Shown here: positions 1-8,039 of the stretch, in pieces
Layout: every line of letters starts with the position of its first letter
How positions within the stretch are numbered: position 1 is the stretch's first letter
Source of the DNA: Flagellatimonas centrodinii
GTDB lineage: Bacteria; Pseudomonadota; Gammaproteobacteria; Nevskiales; Nevskiaceae
Assembly: GCF_016918765.2 (NCBI RefSeq)
Contig: NZ_CP092104.1
Span: forward strand, 806,001 to 870,000
Direction of reading: 5' to 3'
Length of the DNA stretch: 64,000 nt
Notes under the pieces: model-generated
What the model saw: the letters and a program-made list of their open reading frames with translations, nothing else
Database searches by the model: none
Told to the model about the DNA's origin: nothing
Position numbers and translations under genes: made by a program

Positions 1-1
1 G

Positions 2-601
2 GTGCAGCGCCGCATCGTCGACAAGCATGGGCGACGCTTCACGGCCGACATGATCGGCGTCACCGCAAACGCCGCATGCAGCATCGGCTTGCGTAACGCC
101 ATTCTCAAAGGCGTTCCGAAAGCCTTCTGGTCGGATATGTACCAAGCCGCACGCAAGGTGGTGATGGGCGATGTTCGCACGCTCAACAACCGCCGGGCCG
201 AGTGCTTCGAACAGTTCCAACGCTTCGGCGTCACCGAAGCCCAGATCCTCGACGTTCTCAATGTGCGCGGCAAGGAAGACATCACCATCGAACACATGGT
301 GACCCTTGCAGGCATGTTGACCGCCATCCGTGACGGCGATAGCACGCCTGAACAGATGTTCGGCTCCGCAACCAGCGGCGAATCGCAGGCGCCATCCAAG
401 CCGCGACTCGAAAAGCCCCCGTACACCGACGCTGCGATTAAGGCGAACAGCAACGCCTGGACCGACCTCATCGCCTCCGGCCGGCGCTCAGCAGCCGACA
501 TCGTCGCAATGGTCGAGAGCAAATCCACGCTCACCGACGCCCAGCGCAAAACCATCCTCAGCCTCGGCACCCAACAGGAGCCCGAACATGCAGACGCTTG
601 A
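2..601 (+). CDS. Phage early protein, C-terminal part (recombination cluster)
   Basis: The reading frame is open at the left edge, so this is probably the C-terminal part of a longer protein; the GTG at base 2 is not a convincing start. The visible 199 residues contain a conserved-looking helical block (RNAILKGVPKAFW, then GDVRTLNNRR and GVTEAQILDVL) followed by a Pro/Lys-rich linker and a short helical tail. I associate this pattern with phage proteins encoded immediately before YqaJ-type exonucleases, in the position usually held by a single-strand annealing protein, but I cannot name the family with certainty. It overlaps the next gene by 14 bases, which suggests translational coupling. 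Confidence 0.6.
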   Translation: MQRRIVDKHGRRFTADMIGVTANAACSIGLRNAILKGVPKAFWSDMYQAARKVVMGDVRTLNNRRAECFEQFQRFGVTEAQILDVLNVRGKEDITIEHMVTLAGMLTAIRDGDSTPEQMFGSATSGESQAPSKPRLEKPPYTDAAIKANSNAWTDLIASGRRSAADIVAMVESKSTLTDAQRKTILSLGTQQEPEHADA

Positions 602-2264
602 CCTCCAGCAGGGCAGCGACGAGTGGAACGCCACTCGCGCCCGCTACAACACCGCCAGCGAGGCACCCGCCATGATGGGCGCCAGCAAGAAGACCACGCG
701 CAACGAGCTGCTGCGCATGAAGGCCACCGGCAGCGAAAAGGAATTCAGCGACTGGGTGCGCGAAGTTCTGTTCGAGCGCGGCCACGAAATCGAGGCAGCG
801 GCTCGCCCCTTCGCCGAAAGCCTGGTCGGCGAAGAGCTGTACCCCGCGACTGGCGTCAGCGACGACGGTAAGCGCCTATCCAGCTTCGACGGCATCACGA
901 TGGCCGGCATCGTCATCTGGGAGTGCAAGCAGTGGAACGAGGCCAAGGCCGACGACGTCCGCGCTGGCCAGATCCCCGAAGAAGACTACTGGCAGGTTGT
1001 GCAGCAGTTCGACGTCAGCAGCGCCGCCCGCTGTCTCTACATGGTCACCGACGGCACCGAGGCGGGAAGCGTCTATCTGTGGATCGAGCGCGCCAGCGTC
1101 GAAGCGGACATCGAACGCCTGCATGCCGGCTGGGCCCAGTTCAACAAGGACGTGGCCAGCTACCAGCCGCCCCAGCAGGAAGTGATCGTTGCCGGTACCG
1201 CCCCGGAAACCCTGCCCGCCCTGCGTGTCGAAATCTCAGGCCGGGTTGTTGCCTCCAATCTCGACAGCTTCCGCAGCCACGCAGTCGCCGTCATTGAGGC
1301 GATCAACACCGAGCTGGAAACCGACGAGGACTTTGCCAGCGCCGAGAAGACCGTCAAGTGGTGCAGCGATGTTGAGGATCGACTGGCCGCGACGAAGGAC
1401 GCTGCCCAGTCGCAGGCCGCCGACATCGACACCGTGTTCCGCACCATGGACGAGATCAGCGCCATGGTCCGCGAAAAGCGCCTGCTGCTGAACCGCCTGG
1501 TCACCGAGCAGAAGAAGCAGCGCCGCGACAACATCCTGCTGAAGGCCCGCGAAGCCAGCGATAACCACATCGCCGAAATCAACAGCACGCTCGGCCCGCG
1601 CATCCGAATGCCCGCCGTGCCGGTGGACTTTGCCGGCGTCATGAAGGGCAAACGGACCCTGTCCAGCCTGCAGAACGCCGTCGACACCGAGCTGGCCCGC
1701 TTCAAGATCGAAGCCGACCGCATCGCCAACGGCATCCGCAAGAACTTGGAGCTGCTGCGCGCCGACGCCAAGGGCTACGAAACCCTCTTCGCCGATGCCC
1801 AGGCGCTGGTCACCAGCAAAACCCCCGAGGATCTGGCCAACCTCATCCGCGTGCGGATCACCGAGCACCGAGCCGCCGAAGAGGAAAAGCGCCGGGCCGA
1901 AGAACAGGCCAAGGCCGCTGCCGAGGACCGCGCCAAGGCCGCCGCCGCGCCGCCCCCTGCACCGATGCCCACCCAGGCCGTCGAAACCGCGAGCGCACCC
2001 GCGGCGGCCGCCCAGCCCGCAAACGAGACCGGTGGTGCGCCCGCGCCGGTCGCCGATAGTGGCCAGCGCATGAAGCTCGGCGACATCAACGCCCTGATCG
2101 CCCCGCTGTCCATCAGCGCCGACGGGCTCGCCCAGCTCGGGTTCACGCACGTCGGCCAGGAGAAGGCCGCAAAGCTCTACCGCGCCAGCGACTGGCCGCG
2201 CATCGCCGCCCGGCTGGTGCAGCACATCCAGCAGGCCGGCAGCGAAATGGCGAGGGCAGCGTAA
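588..2264 (+). CDS. YqaJ-type viral exonuclease fused to a DUF1351-like coiled-coil region
   Basis: A 558-residue protein. Residues 1-200 carry the lambda-exonuclease/YqaJ fold signature: GSDEW near the N-terminus, [19 protein letters not shown] and the catalytic ECK (E-x-K) in IWECKQW. Such enzymes degrade one strand of double-stranded DNA so that an annealing protein can pair the exposed strand. Residues about 200-420 are a long charged helical region resembling phage DUF1351 proteins, which are usually separate genes. An Ala/Pro-rich linker and a C-terminal module ending near HIQQAG follow. The ATG at 588 was chosen over upstream in-frame starts because of the AGGAG at 576-580 and because the YqaJ fold begins there. 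The stop overlaps the ssb start as TAATG. Confidence 0.88.
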   Translation: MQTLDLQQGSDEWNATRARYNTASEAPAMMGASKKTTRNELLRMKATGSEKEFSDWVREVLFERGHEIEAAARPFAESLVGEELYPATGVSDDGKRLSSFDGITMAGIVIWECKQWNEAKADDVRAGQIPEEDYWQVVQQFDVSSAARCLYMVTDGTEAGSVYLWIERASVEADIERLHAGWAQFNKDVASYQPPQQEVIVAGTAPETLPALRVEISGRVVASNLDSFRSHAVAVIEAINTELETDEDFASAEKTVKWCSDVEDRLAATKDAAQSQAADIDTVFRTMDEISAMVREKRLLLNRLVTEQKKQRRDNILLKAREASDNHIAEINSTLGPRIRMPAVPVDFAGVMKGKRTLSSLQNAVDTELARFKIEADRIANGIRKNLELLRADAKGYETLFADAQALVTSKTPEDLANLIRVRITEHRAAEEEKRRAEEQAKAAAEDRAKAAAAPPPAPMPTQAVETASAPAAAAQPANETGGAPAPVADSGQRMKLGDINALIAPLSISADGLAQLGFTHVGQEKAAKLYRASDWPRIAARLVQHIQQAGSEMARAA

Positions 2265-2722
2265 TGGCCCGCTCACTCAACCGCGCCCAGCTCATCGGCC
2301 ACCTCGGCGCAGATCCTGAAATGCGCTACATGCCCAGCGGCGAAGCCGTCGCCAACCTCCGCATCGCCACAAGCGAACAGTGGAAAGACCGCGATACCGG
2401 CGAGACCAAGGAGGCAACCGAGTGGCACACCGTCGTCGCCTTCAAGAAGCTGGCCGAGATCATCGGGCAGCACCTCAAGAAGGGCGACCGCATCTTCGTC
2501 GAAGGGCAGATCAAAACCCGAAAGTGGCAGGACAAGTCCGGACAGGACCGCTACTCCACCGAGATCCGCGCCAGCGACATCGTGATGCTCGGCAGCCCCA
2601 GCGGCAATGCCCAGGGCCAGTCAACCCAGCAGCGCCCCGCCGCCACCCACACCCCCGCGCCCGCCTACGCCGGCCGTCAGAGCGACGCGCCGTTCGAGGA
2701 TGACGACATCCCTTTTGATTAA
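2264..2722 (+). CDS. ssb: Single-stranded DNA-binding protein
   Basis: A 152-residue SSB. The N-terminal OB fold begins [19 protein letters not shown] and contains the typical [13 protein letters not shown] and [18 protein letters not shown] blocks. A Gln/Pro-rich linker leads to the acidic tail FEDDDIPFD, the usual docking tip for replication and repair proteins. It coats single-stranded DNA in the cytoplasm and presumably protects strands made by the upstream exonuclease. Its start overlaps the exonuclease stop. Prophage location makes this a phage-encoded SSB additional to the host copy. Confidence 0.95.
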   Translation: MARSLNRAQLIGHLGADPEMRYMPSGEAVANLRIATSEQWKDRDTGETKEATEWHTVVAFKKLAEIIGQHLKKGDRIFVEGQIKTRKWQDKSGQDRYSTEIRASDIVMLGSPSGNAQGQSTQQRPAATHTPAPAYAGRQSDAPFEDDDIPFD

Positions 2723-2781
2723 CGCGGTGTCGGCCACCCCGGCGCCGCGAACCAAGCAACCCACCACGGAGTAGCACTGCA

Positions 2782-3186
2782 ATGAGCGACATCCCCAAAA
2801 CCGACTTTGCCGACCTGGTCGGCGACCTGAACGGAGGCGTGCTGGAAGAGCAGTTGAACCGCGCCCTGTCTGACGTCGCAGCCAACGTCTGCACCACCGG
2901 CCAACGCGGCGAAGTCGTCCTCACCATGAAGCTGAAGCAGATCGACGACAGCAGCCAGGTATCGCTGAGCCACAAGCTCAAGTACGTGCTGCCGAAGCCC
3001 CGCGGAAAGCTGATGGAAGAGCACGAATCCGCCACCCCGCTGCATGTCGGCCGCGGCGGCAAGCTGACCATCTATCCCAACGCCCAGACCCGCATGGACA
3101 TGGGCGCCGGCGCTGCTACCGGCCGGACGGATGGTGTCCGCGAGTCCGTCGACCGTACCACCGGCGAAATCACCTCCCACAAGTAA
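2782..3186 (+). CDS. Hypothetical phage protein (134 aa)
   Basis: A 134-residue soluble protein without signal or membrane segments, preceded by a GGAG-type ribosome site. It has an acidic N-terminal helix (DFADLVGDLNGGVLEEQLNRAL), a central basic strand region and a Gly/Thr-rich tail. I do not recognise a named domain. It sits between ssb and the DUF2303 gene, a common place for recombination or replication accessory genes in temperate phages. Confidence 0.75.
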   Translation: MSDIPKTDFADLVGDLNGGVLEEQLNRALSDVAANVCTTGQRGEVVLTMKLKQIDDSSQVSLSHKLKYVLPKPRGKLMEEHESATPLHVGRGGKLTIYPNAQTRMDMGAGAATGRTDGVRESVDRTTGEITSHK

Positions 3187-3196
3187 GGACACACCC

Positions 3197-3988
3197 ATGC
3201 ACATCGATACCCTCAACCGCATCGCCGAACTGGCCATCCAGGCCAGCAGGGAAAACGTGCTCGCCGAGCACACCCCCGCGCTCGTGCTCGACAACAGGAT
3301 CGTCACCATCGAGCACCTGATGGAAGGCCGTAGCCGCTTCCGCGGCACGTTCACCACCACCGTGCTGTCCGAGTACGTCAGCTATCTCAAGGCAAACCCG
3401 GGTGGTGTCGGCTTCATCGACCCCAAAAAGTGCGCGGCCAGCACTTTCATCAATCTCGGTGACAAGAAGACCCCCGGCCATGCCGATTGGGTTGCCAAGC
3501 TGGATCTCGAACCCACCGCCGCCTATGCCGCGCTGCGGGGCGTCGAGGGCGTTCCGCAGTCCCAGCGTGCGCTGGCCGAGTGGATCGAGGACTGGGCATC
3601 GGTCATCACCGCCGAGAAAGATGGCGAGGCAATGCCGCTGGCCCAGGCAACTGCCGCCATCCGCAATATCTCCATCGATGCCAAGAAATCGGTCACCAGC
3701 GAAGACCGCGACTTCGGTGCCACCAAGAGCGCGCTCGAAGAAATCGAGGCCCGTGCCAAGGGCGGCATGCCGAGCCGCCTGATCTTGCGGGCGTGCCCTT
3801 ACCCCGGCTTCCGGGAGCGGGAGTTTCAACTGCGGACGGCCATCATCACCGGCGATAAGCCGCACATCACGCTGCGCATCGTCGGCAAAGAAGCCCAGGC
3901 CGAAGACATCGCCACCGAGTTCAAGGCCCTGTTGCTCGAACACGTCGGCGACGCGGCAACCATGACCCTCGGCAACTTCCAGCCCTGA
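3197..3988 (+). CDS. DUF2303 family phage protein
   Basis: A 263-residue protein resembling the DUF2303 family: an N-terminal helix, a GTFTTTVLSEYVSYL block, a GFIDPKKCAASTFINLG block and a C-terminal region with FREREFQLR. Members are found in phage recombination/replication clusters; their biochemical role is not established as far as I know. The ATG at 3197 follows AAGGA closely. Upstream in-frame ATGs would overlap the previous gene and lack such a site. Confidence 0.8.
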   Translation: MHIDTLNRIAELAIQASRENVLAEHTPALVLDNRIVTIEHLMEGRSRFRGTFTTTVLSEYVSYLKANPGGVGFIDPKKCAASTFINLGDKKTPGHADWVAKLDLEPTAAYAALRGVEGVPQSQRALAEWIEDWASVITAEKDGEAMPLAQATAAIRNISIDAKKSVTSEDRDFGATKSALEEIEARAKGGMPSRLILRACPYPGFREREFQLRTAIITGDKPHITLRIVGKEAQAEDIATEFKALLLEHVGDAATMTLGNFQP

Positions 3989-4049
3989 TCAACGATCAGG
4001 CCATCCAGCGGGCCGGCGGTACGCCGTCGGCCCGCCACTGGACACCACG

Positions 4050-4253
4050 ATGGAACCACCCGACATCCCCATGACCCGCCAAGACGCCCTATCCATCGGC
4101 CTCCTGGCCATCTTCATCGGCTTCGCGTTCGGCGCCGGGTTCATCGGCGCCGACCACCTGATCCCCGATCCCGAACGCGCCCCGATCCGCCTTGAGCACG
4201 TCGAAGTGCGCAAGTGCGCCGCCGCGCCGCGCCCCCAACCCAACACCCTGTGA
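4050..4253 (+). CDS. Small phage membrane protein (67 aa)
   Basis: A 67-residue protein with one predicted membrane helix (about residues 15-33, IGLLAIFIGFAFGAGFIGA) between a polar N-terminus and a Pro/Arg-rich tail. Function unknown. It lies 7 bases before the KTSC-domain gene and is part of the same rightward run. An alternative start is the ATG eight codons in. Confidence 0.55.
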   Translation: MEPPDIPMTRQDALSIGLLAIFIGFAFGAGFIGADHLIPDPERAPIRLEHVEVRKCAAAPRPQPNTL

Positions 4254-4260
4254 GGTCGCC

Positions 4261-4479
4261 ATGAACCGCACCCCCATCAAGAGCAGCACCATCAAGTCGG
4301 TCGGCTATGACGCCGCGTCGAAGACGATGGAAGTCGAATTCGGATCCGGCCGGTACCGCTACGCCGACGTTCCTGCCGAAGTGCATTCCGGCCTGGTCGG
4401 TGCTGAGTCCGCCGGCAAGTTCTTCGCCGCAAACGTCCGTGGCCAGTTCCAGGGCCAGAAGCTGGAGCCGGAGCAGTGA
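4261..4479 (+). CDS. KTSC domain protein
   Basis: A 72-residue protein matching the KTSC fold: S-S-x-I-x-S-V-G-Y-D near the N-terminus, a hydrophobic FGSGRYRYADVP strand, and a C-terminal GKFFAANVRGQF helix. KTSC domains are small stand-alone or fused modules common in phages; their function is unclear. The start at 4261 has GAGG six bases upstream. The stop overlaps the next small frame by GTGA. Confidence 0.85.
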   Translation: MNRTPIKSSTIKSVGYDAASKTMEVEFGSGRYRYADVPAEVHSGLVGAESAGKFFAANVRGQFQGQKLEPEQ

Positions 4480-4565
4480 GCCGCCGCCGCAACATCCGCG
4501 TTCAGCGCCGGCTCAAGGAGCGCATGCGCTGGCCCCAGCCCGAGAAGAAGGGGCGGCGCCGGTGA
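4476..4565 (+). CDS. Possible 29-residue basic peptide coupled on both sides
   Basis: A GTG-started frame of 29 codons lies exactly between the KTSC gene and the methyltransferase, sharing GTGA overlaps with both stops and starts. The product is extremely basic (about half Arg/Lys) with one Trp. The double overlap matches the tiling style of this cluster, and this is the main support. It could instead be a chance frame or part of a methyltransferase leader. Confidence 0.4.
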   Translation: MSRRRNIRVQRRLKERMRWPQPEKKGRRR

Positions 4566-6346
4566 GCATCGTCGAGATCCGTCACGCCCACATGTGCGCC
4601 GGCGCCGGTGGTGGCGCACGCGGCTTCAACCGCGGTAGGGCCCGGGTCGGCAACATGACCGCCATCTATCGCTGCATCGGCGGCATCGATGTCGACCCTG
4701 CCGGCATCCGCGACTTTGAGCGCCTGTCAGGCGTGGCCGGCACCCTCATGGACCTGTTCGATCGCGAGCAGTACACCGCATTCCATGGCCGACCCCCGCC
4801 TGACGGTTGGCGCGAGGCGACGGCCGATGATGTCCGCCGAGCCTACAACTATGAGCGCCCGCACGTCGTCTTCATCAGCGCCCCATGCAAAGGGTTCTCC
4901 GGCCTGCTGTCGCAGCTAAAGTCCCTCACCGACAAGTACCAGGCACTCAACCGCCTCACGCTGCGCGCCGTCTGGCTCATGCTCGAGGCCTGGGCGGACG
5001 ACCCGCCCGAGCTGATCCTGTTCGAGAACGTCCCCCGTATCGCCACCCGGGGCCGCGCGCTGCTGGATCACATCCAGGTGCTGCTGCGCAGCTACGGCTA
5101 TGCCGTCGCCGAGACCACGCACGACTGTGGCGAGATCGGCGGCTTGGCCCAGAGCCGCAAGCGGTTCTTGCTGGTGGCCCGGCATGCCGAGAAGGTGCCG
5201 CCGTTCTTGTACGAGCCCGAACGCCGGCCGCTGCGGGCGGTGGGCGACGTCCTGTCCCGCCTGCCGTTGCCAGTTGGCGAGCCCGTCAACCCGATGCACC
5301 GGCTGCCAGCCTTGCAATGGAAGACCTGGGTGCGTCTGGCCTTCGTGGAAGCCGGCAGCGACTGGCGCAGCCTCAACCGTCTGGCGGTGGAAGACGGGAA
5401 GCTGCGCGACTACCTGATCGTGCCCGGGTACCACGCCGGCTACATGGGCGTGCAGAAGTGGGACGACAGCATGGGCACCGTTGCAGGCCGTAGCACGCCA
5501 ACCAATGGCGCGTTCTCAGTCGCCGACCCTCGTCACCCCGCCGGCGCCGACCAGTATCACCAGTACGGCGTCACACCCTGGGATGAAACGTCCGCCACCA
5601 TCACCAGCCAGAAGAGCCCCGGCCAGGGGCGGTTCTCGGTGGCTGATCCACGTCATGCCGGTCCTGCCAAGCACAACAACGAGTTCCGCATCGTCCGCTG
5701 GAATCGCGAGGCCGGCGCCGTCACCAGCGCCCACGGCACCGGCCAGTGCGTTGCCGACCCCCGGCCGCCGCGTGAAGACCTGTTCGGCAAGTACGCCATC
5801 ACGCGGTTCGACGAAGCGGCGGGCACCGTCATCGGCGGCAGCACCACCGGCCAGGGGGCTTTCGCAGTCTCCGACCCGCGCCCCGGCATGGCCCGCGGAA
5901 AAGGCAGCCACTACCTCACGGGCGGCCACTACGGTGTGGTGCCGTGGCAGGGCACCGCCTATGCCGTCACCGGCAGCGGGCAGCACGACAACGGCCACAA
6001 CAATGTCGCCGACCCCCGCATGCCCGAGCCGGCCGACAAACTGCAGTGCCGAATCATCGCCGAGGACGGCACCTGGCACCGGCCATTCACCACTCTGGAG
6101 CTGGCAGCCCTGCAATCGCTGCTGGATCTCGATGAGTACGAGGCATTCCAGCTCGACGGCAACAGCGACAGTGCCTGGCGCGAACGCATCGGCAACGCCG
6201 TCCCCAGCGCTGCCGCTGAGGCCATCGCCAACGTCATGGCCCGCACCCTGCTGCTGGCCTGGTCGGGCGAGACCTTCATCCTCAGCAGCGAACCAATCTG
6301 GGTGCGCCCAATCGTCGCCGCGGTGCAGTGCGGGAGCGTGGCATGA
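4562..6346 (+). CDS. Phage C5-cytosine DNA methyltransferase with internal VADPR repeats
   Basis: A 594-residue C5 methyltransferase that would methylate cytosine in DNA using S-adenosylmethionine. Visible motifs are a Gly-rich cofactor loop (AGAGGGARGF, about 13-22), GIDVDPAG (about 41-48), the catalytic loop APCKGFSG with Cys109, FENVPR (about 154-159), QSRKRFLLVA (about 197-206) and the C-terminal GNAVPSAAAEAI. The usual Gln or Glu after the PC is Lys here. Between motif VIII and the C-terminus, where target recognition usually lies, five copies of V(A/S)DPR recur every 37-46 residues. The GTG at 4562 overlaps the preceding frame. It could protect phage DNA from host restriction; the target site is not deducible. 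Confidence 0.85.
   Translation: MSIVEIRHAHMCAGAGGGARGFNRGRARVGNMTAIYRCIGGIDVDPAGIRDFERLSGVAGTLMDLFDREQYTAFHGRPPPDGWREATADDVRRAYNYERPHVVFISAPCKGFSGLLSQLKSLTDKYQALNRLTLRAVWLMLEAWADDPPELILFENVPRIATRGRALLDHIQVLLRSYGYAVAETTHDCGEIGGLAQSRKRFLLVARHAEKVPPFLYEPERRPLRAVGDVLSRLPLPVGEPVNPMHRLPALQWKTWVRLAFVEAGSDWRSLNRLAVEDGKLRDYLIVPGYHAGYMGVQKWDDSMGTVAGRSTPTNGAFSVADPRHPAGADQYHQYGVTPWDETSATITSQKSPGQGRFSVADPRHAGPAKHNNEFRIVRWNREAGAVTSAHGTGQCVADPRPPREDLFGKYAITRFDEAAGTVIGGSTTGQGAFAVSDPRPGMARGKGSHYLTGGHYGVVPWQGTAYAVTGSGQHDNGHNNVADPRMPEPADKLQCRIIAEDGTWHRPFTTLELAALQSLLDLDEYEAFQLDGNSDSAWRERIGNAVPSAAAEAIANVMARTLLLAWSGETFILSSEPIWVRPIVAAVQCGSVA
5462..6022 (+). repeat. Five degenerate 37-46 codon repeats inside the methyltransferase
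   Basis: The repeats end in V(A/S)DPR at bases 5519-5533, 5639-5653, 5750-5764, 5867-5881 and 6005-6019. Each unit also has an aromatic residue plus Asp/Asn, an Ala/Gly-Thr-Val/Ile stretch and a Gly-rich turn before the DPR. The nucleotide sequences have diverged, so the repeat is visible mainly at protein level. Confidence 0.75.
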
Positions 6347-6846
6347 CCGCCGAGTTCCCTTTCCCGGCCATGTCCGCCGCCAAGCTGCAGAAGTTCAAGC
6401 AGTGGCTGGAACAGCACGGCGCCGAACTGCTGAAGCCGACCAACGAGTGGGAGGTGCTGCGCTACCGAGCCGGGCCCGACACTCACGTCGTCTACCGCAA
6501 CAGCAAGGGCAGGACCTGGAAGGCCGTGAACGGCGCCGGTGCTGCCGTCAAAGCATTCATGTCCGGCGGCGCCTGGCGTGCGCCTATCGACCGCAAGCGC
6601 TCACGCCCCAGCCTGTCGACCAAGATGTTCCTCGCACTGGTGCAGCGGGACACGGCCGAGTGCTTCTACTGCGGGGAGGCTGTGTCGGAAGACGAGGCCA
6701 CCATCGAGCATCTGGTCCCCCTCAGCAAGGGCGGGCCGAACCACATTTCCAACTTCGCCCTCGCTCACGCGCGCTGCAATCAGGACGCCGGCAACTTGTC
6801 GGTCGTCGAGAAAGTGCGTCTGCGGGAAAGGATGCGTGCCGCATGA
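6343..6846 (+). CDS. HNH endonuclease
   Basis: A 167-residue protein. The C-terminal half is an HNH nuclease: CFYCG (zinc knuckle), then TIEHLVPLSKGGPNHISN and LAHARCN, giving the His-Asn-Asn core and the second Cys. The N-terminal half is unassigned and contains the GGAWRAPIDR segment repeated elsewhere in this element. HNH enzymes in phages act in packaging, homing or defence. Here it sits among early genes directly after the methyltransferase (ATGA overlap), so it could be a companion nuclease, but nothing proves pairing. Confidence 0.85.
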   Translation: MTAEFPFPAMSAAKLQKFKQWLEQHGAELLKPTNEWEVLRYRAGPDTHVVYRNSKGRTWKAVNGAGAAVKAFMSGGAWRAPIDRKRSRPSLSTKMFLALVQRDTAECFYCGEAVSEDEATIEHLVPLSKGGPNHISNFALAHARCNQDAGNLSVVEKVRLRERMRAA

Positions 6847-7040
6847 CCGACGAAACCAAACTCGGCCCCGTAATCCGCGAGAGCGATCGGGCGTACCTCG
6901 TTCGCGTCGAACGCCAGGGCCAGGCCGCCTATGAGCAATGGGTGCCTAAGGACCTGGCCAGCACCACCCGCGAGGGCATCCCGCCGCGGACGTTCGTGTG
7001 GGTGCCGCCGTGGTGGGCAAAGCAGAAGGCGATTTCATGA
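6843..7040 (+). CDS. Hypothetical phage protein (65 aa)
   Basis: A 65-residue soluble protein starting with the ATGA overlap from the HNH gene and ending in another ATGA overlap. It contains a strand-rich centre (YLVRVERQGQAAYEQWVPK) and a Trp-rich end. Family not recognised. The tight overlaps argue that it is translated. Confidence 0.65.
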   Translation: MTDETKLGPVIRESDRAYLVRVERQGQAAYEQWVPKDLASTTREGIPPRTFVWVPPWWAKQKAIS

Positions 7041-7423
7041 AGAAGATCACAGAGCGGTTCGCCACTTTCTACAGCCCGGGCCTGTTGTTTGCTGAGACGT
7101 CTACAGTCGCCGTCAACAGCTTGGACCCGCTGGCCGTCAAATGGCCGAACACTGCATACGCATTCACGTTGCACGAGCGTGAGGATGTTGTCGACGGGGA
7201 CAGTCGGTTCACCGGCACGGCGCGACAGATCGGCCCAACGTACTACCACCCGGACAGCAAGGTCGAAACCCTAGCCGAAGTTCGGGCGAGCCGACCCAAC
7301 GCTAATGTGCTGATCTCCAACATGGAGTCCAACCGCTGGGACAAGATCATCTGGTCTCGCTGGGGGAATTGGCCGCAGCCGTTTGAGGACGGAAAAGCCG
7401 TCGTCTTGGGGGCCTCAGCATGA
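7037..7423 (+). CDS. Hypothetical phage protein (128 aa)
   Basis: A 128-residue protein coupled by ATGA overlaps on both sides. It resembles small phage proteins with a strand-rich fold (FATFYSPG, TVAVNSLDP, AYAFTLHERE) and a C-terminal segment rich in Trp and Asn. No catalytic motif or membrane segment is visible. Function unknown. Confidence 0.7.
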   Translation: MKKITERFATFYSPGLLFAETSTVAVNSLDPLAVKWPNTAYAFTLHEREDVVDGDSRFTGTARQIGPTYYHPDSKVETLAEVRASRPNANVLISNMESNRWDKIIWSRWGNWPQPFEDGKAVVLGASA

Positions 7424-8031
7424 TCGAGTCCTACCCCCTCTACTGGCCCGAAGGCCGGCCCCGGACCAGCCGCATTTCCCGCGAGCGCTCCCGGTTCGAC
7501 ACCAGTTTTGCCCGCGCCCGGGATGAAGTCGTGCGCCAGGTCGAACTGATGACCGGCCGCTACGAGTGGATGCGCCATAAGGCCGAGCTGATCCTGTCGA
7601 CCAACGTGCCCCTGCGGCGCGACGGCCTGCCGATGGCAAGCGCACGGCCGCCGGACGATCCGGGCGTCGCCGTGTACTTCAACTACAAGGGCAACCCGGT
7701 CTGTTTCGCATGCGACCGCTGGCTGACCGTGGTCGACAACATGCAGGCCATCGCCAAGACCATCGACGCCCTGCGCGGGATCTCGCGCTGGGGCACCGGC
7801 GACATGATGGAGGCCGCGTTCAAGGGGTTCACTGCCCTGCCAGCACCGACTGAGCGCGGCTGGCGGGATGTCCTGGGCCTGCAGCCGGGCACGGCGCCAA
7901 CGCGCGCCGACATCGAATCCGCATTCCGCCGGCGCCGATCCGAATGTCACCCGGACCGAGGCGGCAGCGCCGATGAGTTCCATGCGGTGCAGGCGGCGTA
8001 TCAGCAGGCGATCAAGGAGGTGACCCTGTGA
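7420..8031 (+). CDS. J-domain protein of phage type (C-terminal HPD)
   Basis: A 203-residue protein whose last 65 residues form a J domain: GWRDVLGLQPGTAPTRADIE, then RRRRSECHPDRGGS with the HPD at about 177-179, then a final helix. J domains stimulate Hsp70 ATPases and recruit them to substrates, so this would let the phage direct host DnaK. The N-terminal 130 residues show no known domain, but they include a strand with FNYKGNPVCFACDRW. It starts with an ATGA overlap and ends 9 bases from the tail-to-tail neighbour, where the rightward tiling breaks. Confidence 0.8.
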   Translation: MIESYPLYWPEGRPRTSRISRERSRFDTSFARARDEVVRQVELMTGRYEWMRHKAELILSTNVPLRRDGLPMASARPPDDPGVAVYFNYKGNPVCFACDRWLTVVDNMQAIAKTIDALRGISRWGTGDMMEAAFKGFTALPAPTERGWRDVLGLQPGTAPTRADIESAFRRRRSECHPDRGGSADEFHAVQAAYQQAIKEVTL

Positions 8032-8039
8032 TGAACGCC

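Noticed and set aside
4562-6846. Methyltransferase plus HNH nuclease as a restriction-modification system
   Set aside because: Adjacent and coupled, but phage early clusters often carry both independently, and no specificity link is visible.
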